A stretch of 64,000 nt of DNA from NCBI GenBank assembly GCA_002353815.1, contig DEKK01000016.1:170335-234334 (forward strand). Direction: 5' to 3'. Below, piece by piece: positions 8,933 through 17,093 of the stretch. Position 1 is the first letter of the stretch; each line of letters starts with the position of its first letter. The translations under genes were made by a program, and so were the position numbers. A model generated the notes under the pieces. It did no database searches. It was not told the DNA's origin and worked only from the letters and a program-made list of their open reading frames with translations. The stretch comes from Bifidobacteriaceae bacterium UBA2724 (GTDB lineage Bacteria; Actinomycetota; Actinomycetes; Actinomycetales; Bifidobacteriaceae).

Positions 8933-10195
8933 ATGACGATTCATGAGTTTGACTACTTCCACCAGGATCGCTCCGTCAACCCCAGGCACCTCGCAAGCCT
9001 CGTGCGGTTCTTCGAGTCCGGCGCGAAGAAGCCTGAGGATTTCGGCTTCGGTGTGGAAATCGAGCATCTTCCCGTGCGCGTCGGCAGCTACGATGCCGTG
9101 ACCTATGCGGAACCGGACGGCGTGCGCGAGGTGCTTGCCGAGCTTGCCCCGCTCTACGACCCCGAGTCGCTGTATGAAGAGGACGGCAAGATCCTCGGAT
9201 TCTCACGCCCGGGCATCGCGGTGTCGCTGGAACCGGGAGGGCAGATCGAGTGCTCGCTCGGCGTGGCGCACAGCGACGAGGATTTCGCCAGCGAGTACAC
9301 GCAGTTCCGCCATGACATCGACCCGATTCTCGCGCGGCACCGGATCCGCCTCGTGACATACGGCTACCAGCCGCGCGCGCACGCCACCGACATCCGCATC
9401 ATCCCCAAGCCCCGCTATGACGCGATGACCCGCTTCTTCGGCCGCACGTGGCGCCTGGGGTGGAACATGATGCGCTGCTCCGCCTCGACGCAGGTGAGCA
9501 TCGACTACGCGGGCGAGGCCGACGCCATCGCCAAGATGCGCGTGGCCACCGCCGTCGGCCCGATCCTTGCGCTGTTCTTCCGCAACACGCCGTATTTCGA
9601 AGGCGAGGAAAACCCGTGGCCGCTGCTGCGGCAGTTCATGTGGGACGGCCTCGACCCGCAGCGCACCGGCGTCCCCGCGGGGCTGTATGACGACAACTAC
9701 GGCTGGGAGGAATACGGATACGACGTCCTCGCCACGCCGCTCATGGCCGTCGACCTCACACACACGCCCGAATACGCCGGCGACGAGCCGGTCCGCCCCG
9801 CCTGGCACGACAACGCGGCGGACGTCTATCCCGACCGTGAGCTCAACAAGGCGGAGGTGTCGCACATCCTGTCGACGCACTTCCCCGACGTGCGCCTCAA
9901 GAACTTCCTGGAACTGCGCCATTGGGATTCGCTTCCCTTGGAACGCGCGCAGCGCCTTGAGCAGATCGTGCGCGGCATTTTCTATGACGCCGAGCGGTTC
10001 TCGCGCCTGGCGTCATACTTCGACGGATTGAGGTCGGTGGACGTGTATGCCGCCAAGGCCGACCTGCTGGCGCACGGCACCGAGGCGCGTCCGTACGGGC
10101 GGTCGCTCGACGAGTGGCGCCGCGCGCTGCACGCCGAGGATACGCGCGACGATGTTCCCGGCGATCCCGAGCATCCCGACGTGTTCCAGAAGTAG
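8933..10195 (+). CDS. gshA: glutamate-cysteine ligase family protein
   Basis: 420-aa member of the plant/actinobacterial GCS2 glutamate-cysteine ligase family, which joins Glu and Cys through a gamma bond with ATP hydrolysis. Supporting segments are FGFGVEIEHLPV near residue 40 (the acidic Glu-x-Glu metal site), LEPGGQIECSL (about 100), a central MMRCSASTQVSIDY strand typical of the family, and an LELRHWDSLP segment near the end. Start ATG preceded by GGAG. I saw no glutathione synthetase in the window, so the final thiol is unknown; in actinobacteria the homolog EgtA feeds ergothioneine synthesis. It is followed by a strong terminator. Confidence 0.8.
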   Translation: MTIHEFDYFHQDRSVNPRHLASLVRFFESGAKKPEDFGFGVEIEHLPVRVGSYDAVTYAEPDGVREVLAELAPLYDPESLYEEDGKILGFSRPGIAVSLEPGGQIECSLGVAHSDEDFASEYTQFRHDIDPILARHRIRLVTYGYQPRAHATDIRIIPKPRYDAMTRFFGRTWRLGWNMMRCSASTQVSIDYAGEADAIAKMRVATAVGPILALFFRNTPYFEGEENPWPLLRQFMWDGLDPQRTGVPAGLYDDNYGWEEYGYDVLATPLMAVDLTHTPEYAGDEPVRPAWHDNAADVYPDRELNKAEVSHILSTHFPDVRLKNFLELRHWDSLPLERAQRLEQIVRGIFYDAERFSRLASYFDGLRSVDVYAAKADLLAHGTEARPYGRSLDEWRRALHAEDTRDDVPGDPEHPDVFQK

Positions 10196-10260
10196 CGACG
10201 GCGGGGCGGCGTTTCGGCGTTTCTGAAACACGATTGTCCCGATGGGTCCGGGATTCGCGC

Positions 10261-10290
10261 GGTGGTGCGGCTTCGGCCGCACCACCTTTT
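10261..10290 (+). terminator. intrinsic terminator
   Basis: Perfect 11-bp stem GGTGGTGCGGC / GCCGCACCACC with the stable TTCG tetraloop, followed directly by TTTT. Ends transcription of the glutamate-cysteine ligase gene, 65 bp after its stop. Confidence 0.93.
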
Positions 10291-10450
10291 CGTGTGGCGC
10301 GGCTGGCGTCGTATGCCCGCGCCATGCGCGCCGCGCATACCGCCATGCGAGGCGCCTCACTCCTCTCGTGGCCGAACCCGGCTTTTTGGCCACTTCCCCG
10401 ATAGAATTATCCGTGATCGCAAACTTTCCGCCCACTACATCGGAGGCAGC

Positions 10451-11932
10451 ATGGCACAGAACGAAAGCACCGGCAAGAAGGCCAACATCGGCGTCGTCGG
10501 ACTCGCGGTGATGGGGTCGAACCTCGCCCGCAATCTCGCGCATCACGGCAACACCGTCGCCGTGTTCAACCGCACCTATGCGCGCACCGAGACGCTGATT
10601 AAGGAGCACGGCTCCGAAGGCGAGTTCATCCCCGCCAAAACCATCGAGGAGTTCGTCGCCAGCCTGGCCAAGCCGCGCACGGCCATCATCATGGTCAAGG
10701 CCGGCGCTCCGACGGACGCCATGATTGAGGCCCTCGCCGACGCCATGGAGCCGGGCGACATCATCGTGGACGGCGGCAACAGCTTCTACCAGGACACCAT
10801 CCGCCGCGAGAAGGCCATCCGCGCCCGCGGCCTGCATTTCGTCGGCTGCGGCATCTCCGGCGGCGAGGAGGGCGCGCTCAACGGCCCGTCCATGATGCCC
10901 GGCGGCACCGAGGAATCCTGGAAGACCCTCGGTCCGATCCTCAAGTCCATCGCGGCCGTCGCCGAAGGCGAACCGTGCGTGACCCATATCGGCACCGACG
11001 GCGCCGGCCATTTCGTCAAGATGGTGCACAACGGTATCGAATACGCCGACATGCAGCTCATCGGCGAAAGCTACGACCTGCTGCGCCGCGGCCTGGGCAT
11101 GACGCCCCAGCAGATCGGCGATGTGTTCGACGAGTGGAACAAGGGCGACCTCAACTCCTACCTCGTCGAAATCACCTCGCAGGTGCTGCACCAGGTGGAC
11201 GCCAAGACCGGCAAGCCGTTCGTGGACATCGTGGTGGACAAGGCCGGCATGAAGGGCACCGGCACGTGGACCGTGCAGACCGCCCTCGGCCTGGCCGTGC
11301 CCGTCACCGGCATCGCCGAGGCGGTGTTCGCCCGCGGGCTGTCCGGCATGACCGACCAGCGCGCCGAGAACGCCCGCACCCCGCTCGCTGGCCCGACCGG
11401 TGCGCTCGACATCGCCGACGCCGACAAGGCCGCCTTCGTGGAGGCTGTGCGCAAGGCGCTGTATGCGTCCAAGATCGTGGCATACGCGCAGGGCTTCGAC
11501 GAGATTCAGGCCGGTGCCAAGGAATACGGCTGGAACATCGATCTGGGCGCCGTGGCGCGCATCTGGCGCGGCGGCTGCATCATCCGCGCGAAGTTCCTCA
11601 ACCGCATCTCCGAGGCATATGACAACGTCAACGATGGCAAGCAGGAGCCGTTCAGCTCCCTGCTGTTCGACGACTATTTCAAGTCCGCCGTCGAGGATGC
11701 GCAGGAGTCCTGGCGCGAGGTCGTGGCGAAGGCCGCGCTCGCGGGCATCCCGGTGCCGGCGTTCTCCAGTTCGCTGTCGTATTACGACGGCCTGCGTTCG
11801 AAGCGCCTGCCCGCCGCGCTGATCCAGGGACAGCGCGATTACTTCGGCGCGCACACCTACGGTCGTGTGGATGCCTCCGGTGCCTTCCACACCCTGTGGA
11901 GCGGCGACCGCAGCGAGATCCAGACGGCGTAA
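10451..11932 (+). CDS. gnd: 6-phosphogluconate dehydrogenase (decarboxylating)
   Basis: Oxidises 6-phosphogluconate to ribulose 5-phosphate with NADP+ and CO2 release; cytosolic, pentose phosphate pathway. 493 aa. N-terminal Rossmann motif is GVVGLAVMGSNLARNLA, followed by FNRT (2'-phosphate binding). Substrate motifs are GISGGEEGA, HFVKMVHNGIEY, and the C-terminal tail FGAHTYGRVD. The ATG at 10451 has CGGAGG seven bases upstream; the longer open frame from 10262 runs back through the preceding terminator and is not used. Codon usage is strongly biased, as expected of a highly expressed gene. Confidence 0.97.
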   Translation: MAQNESTGKKANIGVVGLAVMGSNLARNLAHHGNTVAVFNRTYARTETLIKEHGSEGEFIPAKTIEEFVASLAKPRTAIIMVKAGAPTDAMIEALADAMEPGDIIVDGGNSFYQDTIRREKAIRARGLHFVGCGISGGEEGALNGPSMMPGGTEESWKTLGPILKSIAAVAEGEPCVTHIGTDGAGHFVKMVHNGIEYADMQLIGESYDLLRRGLGMTPQQIGDVFDEWNKGDLNSYLVEITSQVLHQVDAKTGKPFVDIVVDKAGMKGTGTWTVQTALGLAVPVTGIAEAVFARGLSGMTDQRAENARTPLAGPTGALDIADADKAAFVEAVRKALYASKIVAYAQGFDEIQAGAKEYGWNIDLGAVARIWRGGCIIRAKFLNRISEAYDNVNDGKQEPFSSLLFDDYFKSAVEDAQESWREVVAKAALAGIPVPAFSSSLSYYDGLRSKRLPAALIQGQRDYFGAHTYGRVDASGAFHTLWSGDRSEIQTA

Positions 11933-11986
11933 GTCCGGCGGGATGTGCTGCGGACCCTGGCGGGGCTAGGGCTTCCGATGCTTTCG

Positions 11987-12022
11987 AAGGTGTCAGCTGG
12001 CTGTGCCAGCCGGCACCTTTTT
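11987..12022 (+). terminator. intrinsic terminator of gnd
   Basis: Stem AAGGTG...GCTGGC-TGT-GCCAGC...CACCTT followed by TTTTT. Two nested arms with a small internal bulge. Confidence 0.85.
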
Positions 12023-12096
12023 GTTTGGGATGCGGTTGTTTGGCGCGGTTGTGGGGTGCGGTTGGGCGGCGCGGCTGTGTGGCGCGGTTGGACGGC

Positions 12097-12343
12097 GTAT
12101 CTGCCCTTGAGGGTGCACGGTTGTGCGCCTTCGGGGGCGGTTGGCTCCGGGTTGGGGTGGTTGCGGGGTGTATCTGTGGTCGAGGGTGCATGTTTGTGCG
12201 CCTTCGGGGGCGGTTGTGCTCCGGATTGGGGTGGTTGCGGGGTGTATCTGTGGTCGAGGGTGCATGTTTGTGCGCCTTCGGGGGCGGTTGGCTCCGGGTT
12301 GGGGCGGTTGTGCGGTGTATCTGCCCTTGAGGGTGCATGGGTG
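12097..12343. repeat. 73/74-bp imperfect tandem repeat
   Basis: The marker GTATCTG recurs at 12097, 12170, 12244 and 12317, giving spacings of 73, 74 and 73 bp: three full units plus a partial fourth. Each full unit holds CGCCTTCGGGGGCG, a small self-complementary element, and a GT-rich tail. The two central units are nearly identical; first and last share the variant CCCTTGAGGG. No plausible protein. Lies between the gnd terminator and acylphosphatase. Role unknown. Confidence 0.85.
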
Positions 12344-12462
12344 GTGAGTTTGGCCGGTCGTACCCTTGAATCTATGTAAAATCGTGGGTATCCATACTCG
12401 TGATTTCGTGCATGGGGATACCGTGAGTGAGGAACGCATCTGTGAGCGCAAGGCGTGATGGC

Positions 12463-12876
12463 ATGAAGTCGAATGATATCGGTCGGTGGATCGAAGGGGG
12501 AACCAGAACCGGAGACGGAGCCAAGATCGGCGACGGTGCGGAATCTGCCGATGGTGCAGAATCCGGCGACGCTGCCGGCGAGGCGATACAGGATGCGGTG
12601 CGCAAGCACATCGTGGTCACGGGGCTTGTACAGGGCGTGGGATTCCGCTACGAAACTCTGCGGCACGCCCGACGCATCGGCGTGGTCGGCTGGGTGCGCA
12701 ACCGCAGGGACGGCGCGGTCGAGCTTGAAGTGCAAGGTGAACCGGAACGCGTGGCTGAGATGATCGAATGGCTGTGGCAGGGGCCGCAGTGGTCGCGCGT
12801 GGATGATGTGGAAGTGGAATCCATGGTGCCGTACGGGCGTCTGCAAGCCGAATCCACGTTCATCGTGACACGCTGA
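12463..12876 (+). CDS. acyP: acylphosphatase with N-terminal extension
   Basis: Small hydrolase of acyl phosphates. The C-terminal ~90 residues carry the full signature: GLVQGVGFRYETLRHAR (phosphate-binding loop with catalytic Arg) and GWVRNRRDGAVELEVQGE (catalytic Asn in WVRN). Chosen start ATG at 12463 gives 137 aa, about 45 longer than typical acylphosphatase. The extension is Gly/Asp/Ala rich with repeated GDGA-like units, likely disordered. A GTG at 12427 would add 12 residues. A 7-bp inverted repeat (GGTATCC / GGATACC, 12387-12422) sits upstream and might be an operator. Confidence 0.85.
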   Translation: MKSNDIGRWIEGGTRTGDGAKIGDGAESADGAESGDAAGEAIQDAVRKHIVVTGLVQGVGFRYETLRHARRIGVVGWVRNRRDGAVELEVQGEPERVAEMIEWLWQGPQWSRVDDVEVESMVPYGRLQAESTFIVTR

Positions 12877-13134
12877 CGACCGTCAAGGCGGCCGGCGGCA
12901 ATTCGTCGCGGTGGGGCGAGACGGTGTATTTTGAACGGCGCTTCGACATCGACGTGAATGTCTTTCGAATTGTCCTGTTTCCAGTGCATTTGCCTGCAAT
13001 GGGAATCCGAGGTTGGCAAACGAAGGACAATGTTCCGGAATTTTCCATCTGCATGATGTCGGTGTTGGCAAATGTTGGGATATCTCAATTAGGCCAATGG
13101 AGAGAGGGAATATTACATTGAAGAAGGGGGAATA
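12877..13134. other. intergenic DNA, lower GC
   Basis: No convincing gene. GC falls noticeably from about 12930 onward, marking the left side of the decayed island. A short open frame on the plus strand (12924-13121) has no ribosome-binding site and no recognisable features. Confidence 0.5.
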
Positions 13135-13302
13135 ATGAAAAACGGAGTATTGGGATTCAGAAGTGGAATGCATTGGTTTGTGCCATTGTTTTCCTCGTAG
13201 TGTTTCTCATCCCGCAGGGGCGCATGGCATACGCAGATGGAAGGGACATTGCCTGACGTTGAAATCGAGGAGCAAGTTTCTGCGATTGCTATACCGCGTT
13301 GA
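13135..13302 (+). pseudogene. remnant of a small exported protein
   Basis: ATG at 13135 is preceded by AAGAAGGGGG, a strong Shine-Dalgarno. It reads MKNGVLGF, then the frame must shift to read KWNALVCAIVFLVVFLIPQ followed by GRMAYADG, which together make a textbook signal peptide with an AYA cleavage site. A second shift leads to MEGTLPDVEIEEQVSAIAIPR and a TGA at 13300. As written, the first frame stops at a TAG after 21 codons. Three coding-like frames joined end to end indicate a frameshifted gene, or sequencing errors. Mature product would be small and secreted; function unknown. Confidence 0.5.
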
Positions 13303-13335
13303 TTGACGCTAAATTTCCTGAGTTCGAGGCGAGTG

Positions 13336-13909
13336 ATGGGAATGGTGCGGAAAGTTTCTGATGGTCGACCCGTTGCATCGTCGCATGGTTCCAGTGTCTA
13401 TCACCATGGCGTAAGGCTCGTGGTCATCGTGGCGGTGGCACTGCTGTGTTTTTATGCGGTGACGTGGGGCATGTGCTATGTGCGCATGGCTCATCTCGAG
13501 CGCGATTTGAACAATGCGCTGCCTGAGCGAATGATGGTGGGGGAAGTGGAATCCACGATGAAGAGCCAGCTTGTATAATGCCCCGCTGCTGAAGTAACGC
13601 TCGAAGATATTCCGGCTGATGCAATTCAAGCGACTGGCCATCATATGGCAATCGAGTTGTGGGTAATGATAAAGCAAAACAATCGCATCGAAGCGGAGAT
13701 TTCGACTGAGACAATGGCAGCGCAACGAGAAGCCGACAATGTGGTGCATTTTGGATGCTCTTCGTGCAAACGGATGCTCTGTTCGGTTCGGTGGCTCGAT
13801 CGGGTCTTCCATGGATTCTTCGATGATTAAAGAGACACAAGTGGAAAAGATGGAGAATCCCGCTATCACTGTGGCGACATACGATATGCGCGATGCAAGG
13901 GAGCGATGA
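13336..13909 (+). pseudogene. small single-pass membrane protein, broken (paralog 1)
   Basis: ATG at 13336 follows GAGG. It encodes a short basic N-terminus, one strong membrane helix (VVIVAVALLCFYAVTWGMCY) and a charged outer part, then an in-frame TAA at 13576. The same frame stays open after it to 13830. Near 13740 a shift to the next frame reads CILDALRANGCSVRF and continues coding-like to a TGA at 13907. That tail aligns with FFLDAIVPQMQQHGC of the next gene, so the two are tandem paralogs. Hence one nonsense codon and one frameshift separate this from an intact ~190-aa protein. Family not recognised. Confidence 0.55.
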
Positions 13910-13913
13910 CCCA

Positions 13914-14410
13914 ATGGAGAGGGGTCATTACGTGGTGGTGATTCCAAGGAAAAGGAAGCTATCTTCGCAATTGAGGCAATCCACGACGAAAGTGGAACAC
14001 TGGACGAACGGCGTTGGCCCAGGCGAGTGATCTGCGTGATGCTGATTATCGCTGTTGTCTATGCGACGTGCTGGGTGGCGCTGTCATGGAGTTTGAAAGA
14101 TGCCTCGTCCAGATATGACGAGGAATGGGATGAATATGAGGTTGTTCAGCAGCTTGCGGAACGAACCGAGAAGTTCGTGCCTCAGTGTGAGGTTTTTCAG
14201 AACAAAAATGTGAAGGCGCCGCCGCGACTCGCACGGTCAGCCGCGGCCGACGACGGCTCGTCATGGTGGATTGGGGCGTTGATTTCGCGTAGCTGGCAGC
14301 TGTCTCATGATTATGACCAGCTGCAGGCGGCGAATCGTGACGCTGCGTTCTTTTTGGATGCCATCGTGCCACAGATGCAGCAGCATGGCTGCACCGCAAC
14401 AGTGTCATGA
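13914..14410 (+). pseudogene. small single-pass membrane protein (paralog 2), 5' end frameshifted
   Basis: The long open frame uses GTG 14027 at the earliest in-frame start and encodes about 127 aa: membrane helix ICVMLIIAVVYATCWVALSW, then a charged extracellular part with two Cys and a C-terminal FFLDAIVPQMQQHGC. No ribosome-binding site fits GTG 14027. Instead GGGAG precedes an ATG at 13914 in another frame, while the main frame is open back to 13910 with coding-like residues (EAIFAIEAIHDESG). A single indel soon after 13914 would join them into ~165 aa. It is a paralog of the broken gene just upstream. It could alternatively be intact with a weak GTG start. Confidence 0.45.
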
Positions 14411-14470
14411 TGTGGTTGGTCATGATGTGATTACGCACGGATGTCCCGCTGTGTGCACGTTTCGATGGGA

Positions 14471-14499
14471 AAGCCCGCCCCGTGAGGGGGCGGGCTTTT
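14471..14499. terminator. bidirectional terminator
   Basis: Perfect 11-bp stem AAGCCCGCCCC / GGGGCGGGCTT with GTGA loop, then TTTTG on the plus strand and a matching A-run on the other side. Separates the decayed island from pgl. Confidence 0.85.
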
Positions 14500-14629
14500 G
14501 TCTTGGTCGGCTATATCAGCTTTCGGTGCAAGACCCGGGGCGGGAATCCGTTCGCCCGCGAAACGGAGACTCGGCGGCCACAGTGACCGACAGCGTGTCA
14601 GACGCAACCGCCGCGCCTGGTTGCAGCGG

Positions 14630-15502
14630 TCAGTCGAGCACGTGCTGCTGGGTTGAGAACGCGGCGCGGTCGATCATCCACAGCGTCTGGTGGCTGCCTG
14701 CGGCGAAAGAGCTCGGAATGTCGGGGTCGCCCGGGCGCTCGATTGCGGAATGCACCGCGTCGGCCTTGGTCATGCCCGAGGCGACCATCCACACGTAGCG
14801 GGTCTTCTGGATGAACGGCAGCGTGAGGCTCAGGCGCAGCGGCGGCATCTTGGGGGAATGGCTCACGCCGGTGACGCGCACATCGGCGTCGTGCACCTGC
14901 ATGGCGTGATGGTGCGGGAACAACGAGGCGAAATGGCCATCGGGGCCTACGCCGAACAGTGCGATGTCGAGGCACTTGTGGTCCTTGTGTGCGAGGGCCT
15001 CGCGCAGTTCCTCGTTGTAGGTTTCCGCGGCGGCGTCGAGAATTTCGTCGTTCGTGCGGGCGGGCGCCACGTCGGCCTCTTTGCGGTCGCGGGTGTCGGC
15101 GGGCATCTCGTGGATGTTCTCTTCGGGCAGCTGGCCGCTGGCTACCAGGGAATCCAGCCATGCTTCGCGCGCCTGTTTGGCGTTGCGGTCGTCGGAATCC
15201 TCGAGGACGAAGCGCTCGTCGCCGAACCAGAAGTGAACACGCGGGAATTCGATGATGCCCTGCGCGGTGTTCTCGCTGGCGGCCCGCAGCACGTCGATGC
15301 CGGTGCCGCCTCCGGTCAGCGCCACGTCCACGCGTTCCTGCTTGGTGAGCAGGTCGCTGATCTTGAGCAGCAGTCGTGTCGCCACGGCCGTGATGAGAAT
15401 CTGCTTGTCGGGGTAGATGACCAGTTCGCGACGGGCCAAGGCATTCTTGAGGTCCTCGGAATCCTCGTCGTCTCCATTGATGTAGAAAATCGAATCACTC
15501 AT
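14630..15502 (-). CDS. pgl: 6-phosphogluconolactonase
   Basis: Hydrolyses 6-phosphogluconolactone to 6-phosphogluconate, the step between zwf and gnd. 290 aa, DevB/SOL family. Motifs: ALTGGGTGIDVL (about residues 63-73), VHFWFGDERF (about 90-98, family signature), and FGVGPDGHFASLFPH (about 185-200). The family is usually 230-260 aa; extra length comes from an acidic N-terminus and a linker near 120-165. Start ATG 15502. It lies 646 bp beyond the opcA stop on the same strand, so it may have its own promoter. Confidence 0.93.
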   Translation of the reverse strand: MSDSIFYINGDDEDSEDLKNALARRELVIYPDKQILITAVATRLLLKISDLLTKQERVDVALTGGGTGIDVLRAASENTAQGIIEFPRVHFWFGDERFVLEDSDDRNAKQAREAWLDSLVASGQLPEENIHEMPADTRDRKEADVAPARTNDEILDAAAETYNEELREALAHKDHKCLDIALFGVGPDGHFASLFPHHHAMQVHDADVRVTGVSHSPKMPPLRLSLTLPFIQKTRYVWMVASGMTKADAVHSAIERPGDPDIPSSFAAGSHQTLWMIDRAAFSTQQHVLD

Positions 15503-15884
15503 ATCAATCTCTGTTTGTTTTGTTGGTTCTGCTTGTTCTGCTTTGTCAGCATGTCAGCCTGGCGTTCCAAACAACCTCTGTCATGGCCAGGCGCACATCA
15601 CATACCATGCTAGCCCCGCTGGGCGCGGTTGTGCATGTGGCGGAGGTGATTTTGCGTGACTTGCTGAGGTGCGGTGCGGGATGCGGCACGGCGTCGGCGA
15701 GTGCGGCGCGGGGTGCACTTTTGCCGCCGGTGCTGTCGTCGCGCTGGTGGTGCTTCAGTACTTTCTGCGGCGTGGAAGCGCCGGGGATGGCGGCGGGGAT
15801 GATGCCGTGGATGATGCCGTGGATGGCGACGAGGATGGCGCCGGGGATGGCGGCGAAGCGTACGGTGAATGATTGGCACAGGTC

Positions 15885-15947
15885 CGGCGCAGTGATTGCC
15901 CGGCGCAGTGATTGGCCGGCGCAGTGATTGCCCTGCGCAATGATGCC
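15885..15947. repeat. 16-bp tandem repeat, three copies plus a decayed one
   Basis: CGGCGCAGTGATTGCC at 15885, 15901 (one mismatch at position 15) and 15917, with a decayed copy (CTGCGCAATGATGCC) following at 15933. Period 16 bp. No known function. Confidence 0.85.
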
Positions 15948-16057
15948 ACCGACGTGCAGACCCGTGCAGACCATGCGGCCGTTTCGGCGGCGGTGGCTCA
16001 TGCATGGCGGTACTGTTGACGGCCGGGGTGCTCCGGGTGTCTGGCCGGCTGTTGATG

Positions 16058-16107
16058 GCCGGGCGCCTAATGGCCGCCGTCGGCGGCTCGACCGCCAGGC
16101 GCCCGGC
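16058..16107. repeat. nested inverted repeat downstream of opcA
   Basis: Outer arms GCCGGGCGCCT (16058-16068) and AGGCGCCCGGC (16097-16107) are perfect complements. An inner stem GCCGCC / GGCGGC lies between them. About 40 bp past the opcA stop. There is no T-run on the minus strand, so it may act as an mRNA 3'-end stabiliser or a factor-dependent terminator. Confidence 0.7.
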
Positions 16108-16148
16108 TCTAGCCCGACGTCCAGCGGTCGCCAAGCGACTGGTTGGAA

Positions 16149-17093
16149 TCAGGCCTTGCCCACGAGGTCCCACCCCTTGTCGACGACCTCAGCGTAGATC
16201 TCATCGGGGTCGAGACGGCGCAGCTCCTCGCTCAAGCAGTCCTCCAGCGTGCGGCGCGGCACCGACATGGTTTGGGGTTTTTGGCCCGGCAGGGTGATGA
16301 TGCATTTGTCTTCGTGCGGGCGTTCCAACGTGATCTCGCCGCCATCGCGCACGATTTTCACACCGGTCACGACCTCGCCTTCCGGGTCGGTTTCGAGATT
16401 CACGGGGACGCGCAGGAACAGCGCCATCCACGCGGCGAGCAGATACGCCGGCAGGTAGCTCGGCCCGGTCGTCACCGTGGCGCTGCGGACTGGCGTGTAC
16501 GGCGGACGGTCGAGCATCGAGGCGATGAGGCCGCGCCACACCGTCAGGCGCGTCCACGACATGTCGGTGTCTTCGGGTGTGCGGTTTTCGCGCAGCTCGG
16601 CGAATGTGGCGGCGGGGGAATCGCTGCGCAGGGCGTCGGTGACGCGGGCCGTGGCCATGCGGCCCAGCGGGTCGGCGGCGGGGTTGAGCGGCGGGTTCGT
16701 GGGCCACCACGCCACGATGGGTGCGTCGGGCACAAGCAGCGGCATGACGAGCGTGTCGAGGTGGTCGTTGAGGCCGCCGTGCGGGCGCAGCACGATGCAT
16801 TCGCCGGCGCCGGCATCGGCTCCGAAGCGCACCTCCGCGTCAAGCGGATGGCAGGAGCCGTCCTCGTTCTTCACAGGCGTGCGCGAGCTCGACGGAACGA
16901 TGACGATGACGCGGCACGGATGCTCGCGGCTCGCGGCGTTCGCAGTCTCCAGAGCATTCTCCAGCTCCGCCTCGCCCGTGCTGATGAGCAGCGTGAGCAC
17001 ACGCGTCTGCGCGGATTCGCCGCGTTCCTCGTGCAGCTCGTAGATCTTGCGCGAGATTTCGGCCGTCGTGCAATCGGGAAGTTCAACAATCAT
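16149..17093 (-). CDS. opcA: glucose-6-phosphate dehydrogenase assembly protein OpcA
   Basis: Actinobacterial OpcA, needed for assembly or allosteric activation of glucose-6-phosphate dehydrogenase. 314 aa. Typical family segments: IVELPDCTTAEI at the N-terminus, VRVIVIVPSS-like strand, GECIVLRPHGGLNDHLDTLVMPLLVPDAPIVAWWP in the centre (family hallmark region), and SWTRLTVWRGLIA. The start ATG overlaps the zwf stop (ATGA, 17090-17093), so translation is coupled to zwf. This shared frame also gives a much longer artefactual open frame across zwf. Confidence 0.93.
   Translation of the reverse strand: MIVELPDCTTAEISRKIYELHEERGESAQTRVLTLLISTGEAELENALETANAASREHPCRVIVIVPSSSRTPVKNEDGSCHPLDAEVRFGADAGAGECIVLRPHGGLNDHLDTLVMPLLVPDAPIVAWWPTNPPLNPAADPLGRMATARVTDALRSDSPAATFAELRENRTPEDTDMSWTRLTVWRGLIASMLDRPPYTPVRSATVTTGPSYLPAYLLAAWMALFLRVPVNLETDPEGEVVTGVKIVRDGGEITLERPHEDKCIITLPGQKPQTMSVPRRTLEDCLSEELRRLDPDEIYAEVVDKGWDLVGKA

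Larger units (their letters stand above)
15503..16148. other. long repetitive intergenic region between opcA and pgl
   Basis: 646 bp with no convincing gene on either strand. Contents: ATG-rich near-repeats GGATGATGCCGTGGATGATGCC and variants around 15786-15857, a 16-bp tandem repeat at 15885-15932, and a nested inverted repeat at 16058-16107. It must contain any separate pgl promoter (minus strand, just above 15502). Confidence 0.6.

Noticed and set aside
12097..12343. CRISPR array
   Set aside because: Units are contiguous 73-74-bp repeats without unique spacers, and no cas gene is nearby.
12924..13121. 65-codon plus-strand frame after acylphosphatase
   Set aside because: No ribosome-binding site or recognisable feature; might be part of the decayed island but cannot be supported.
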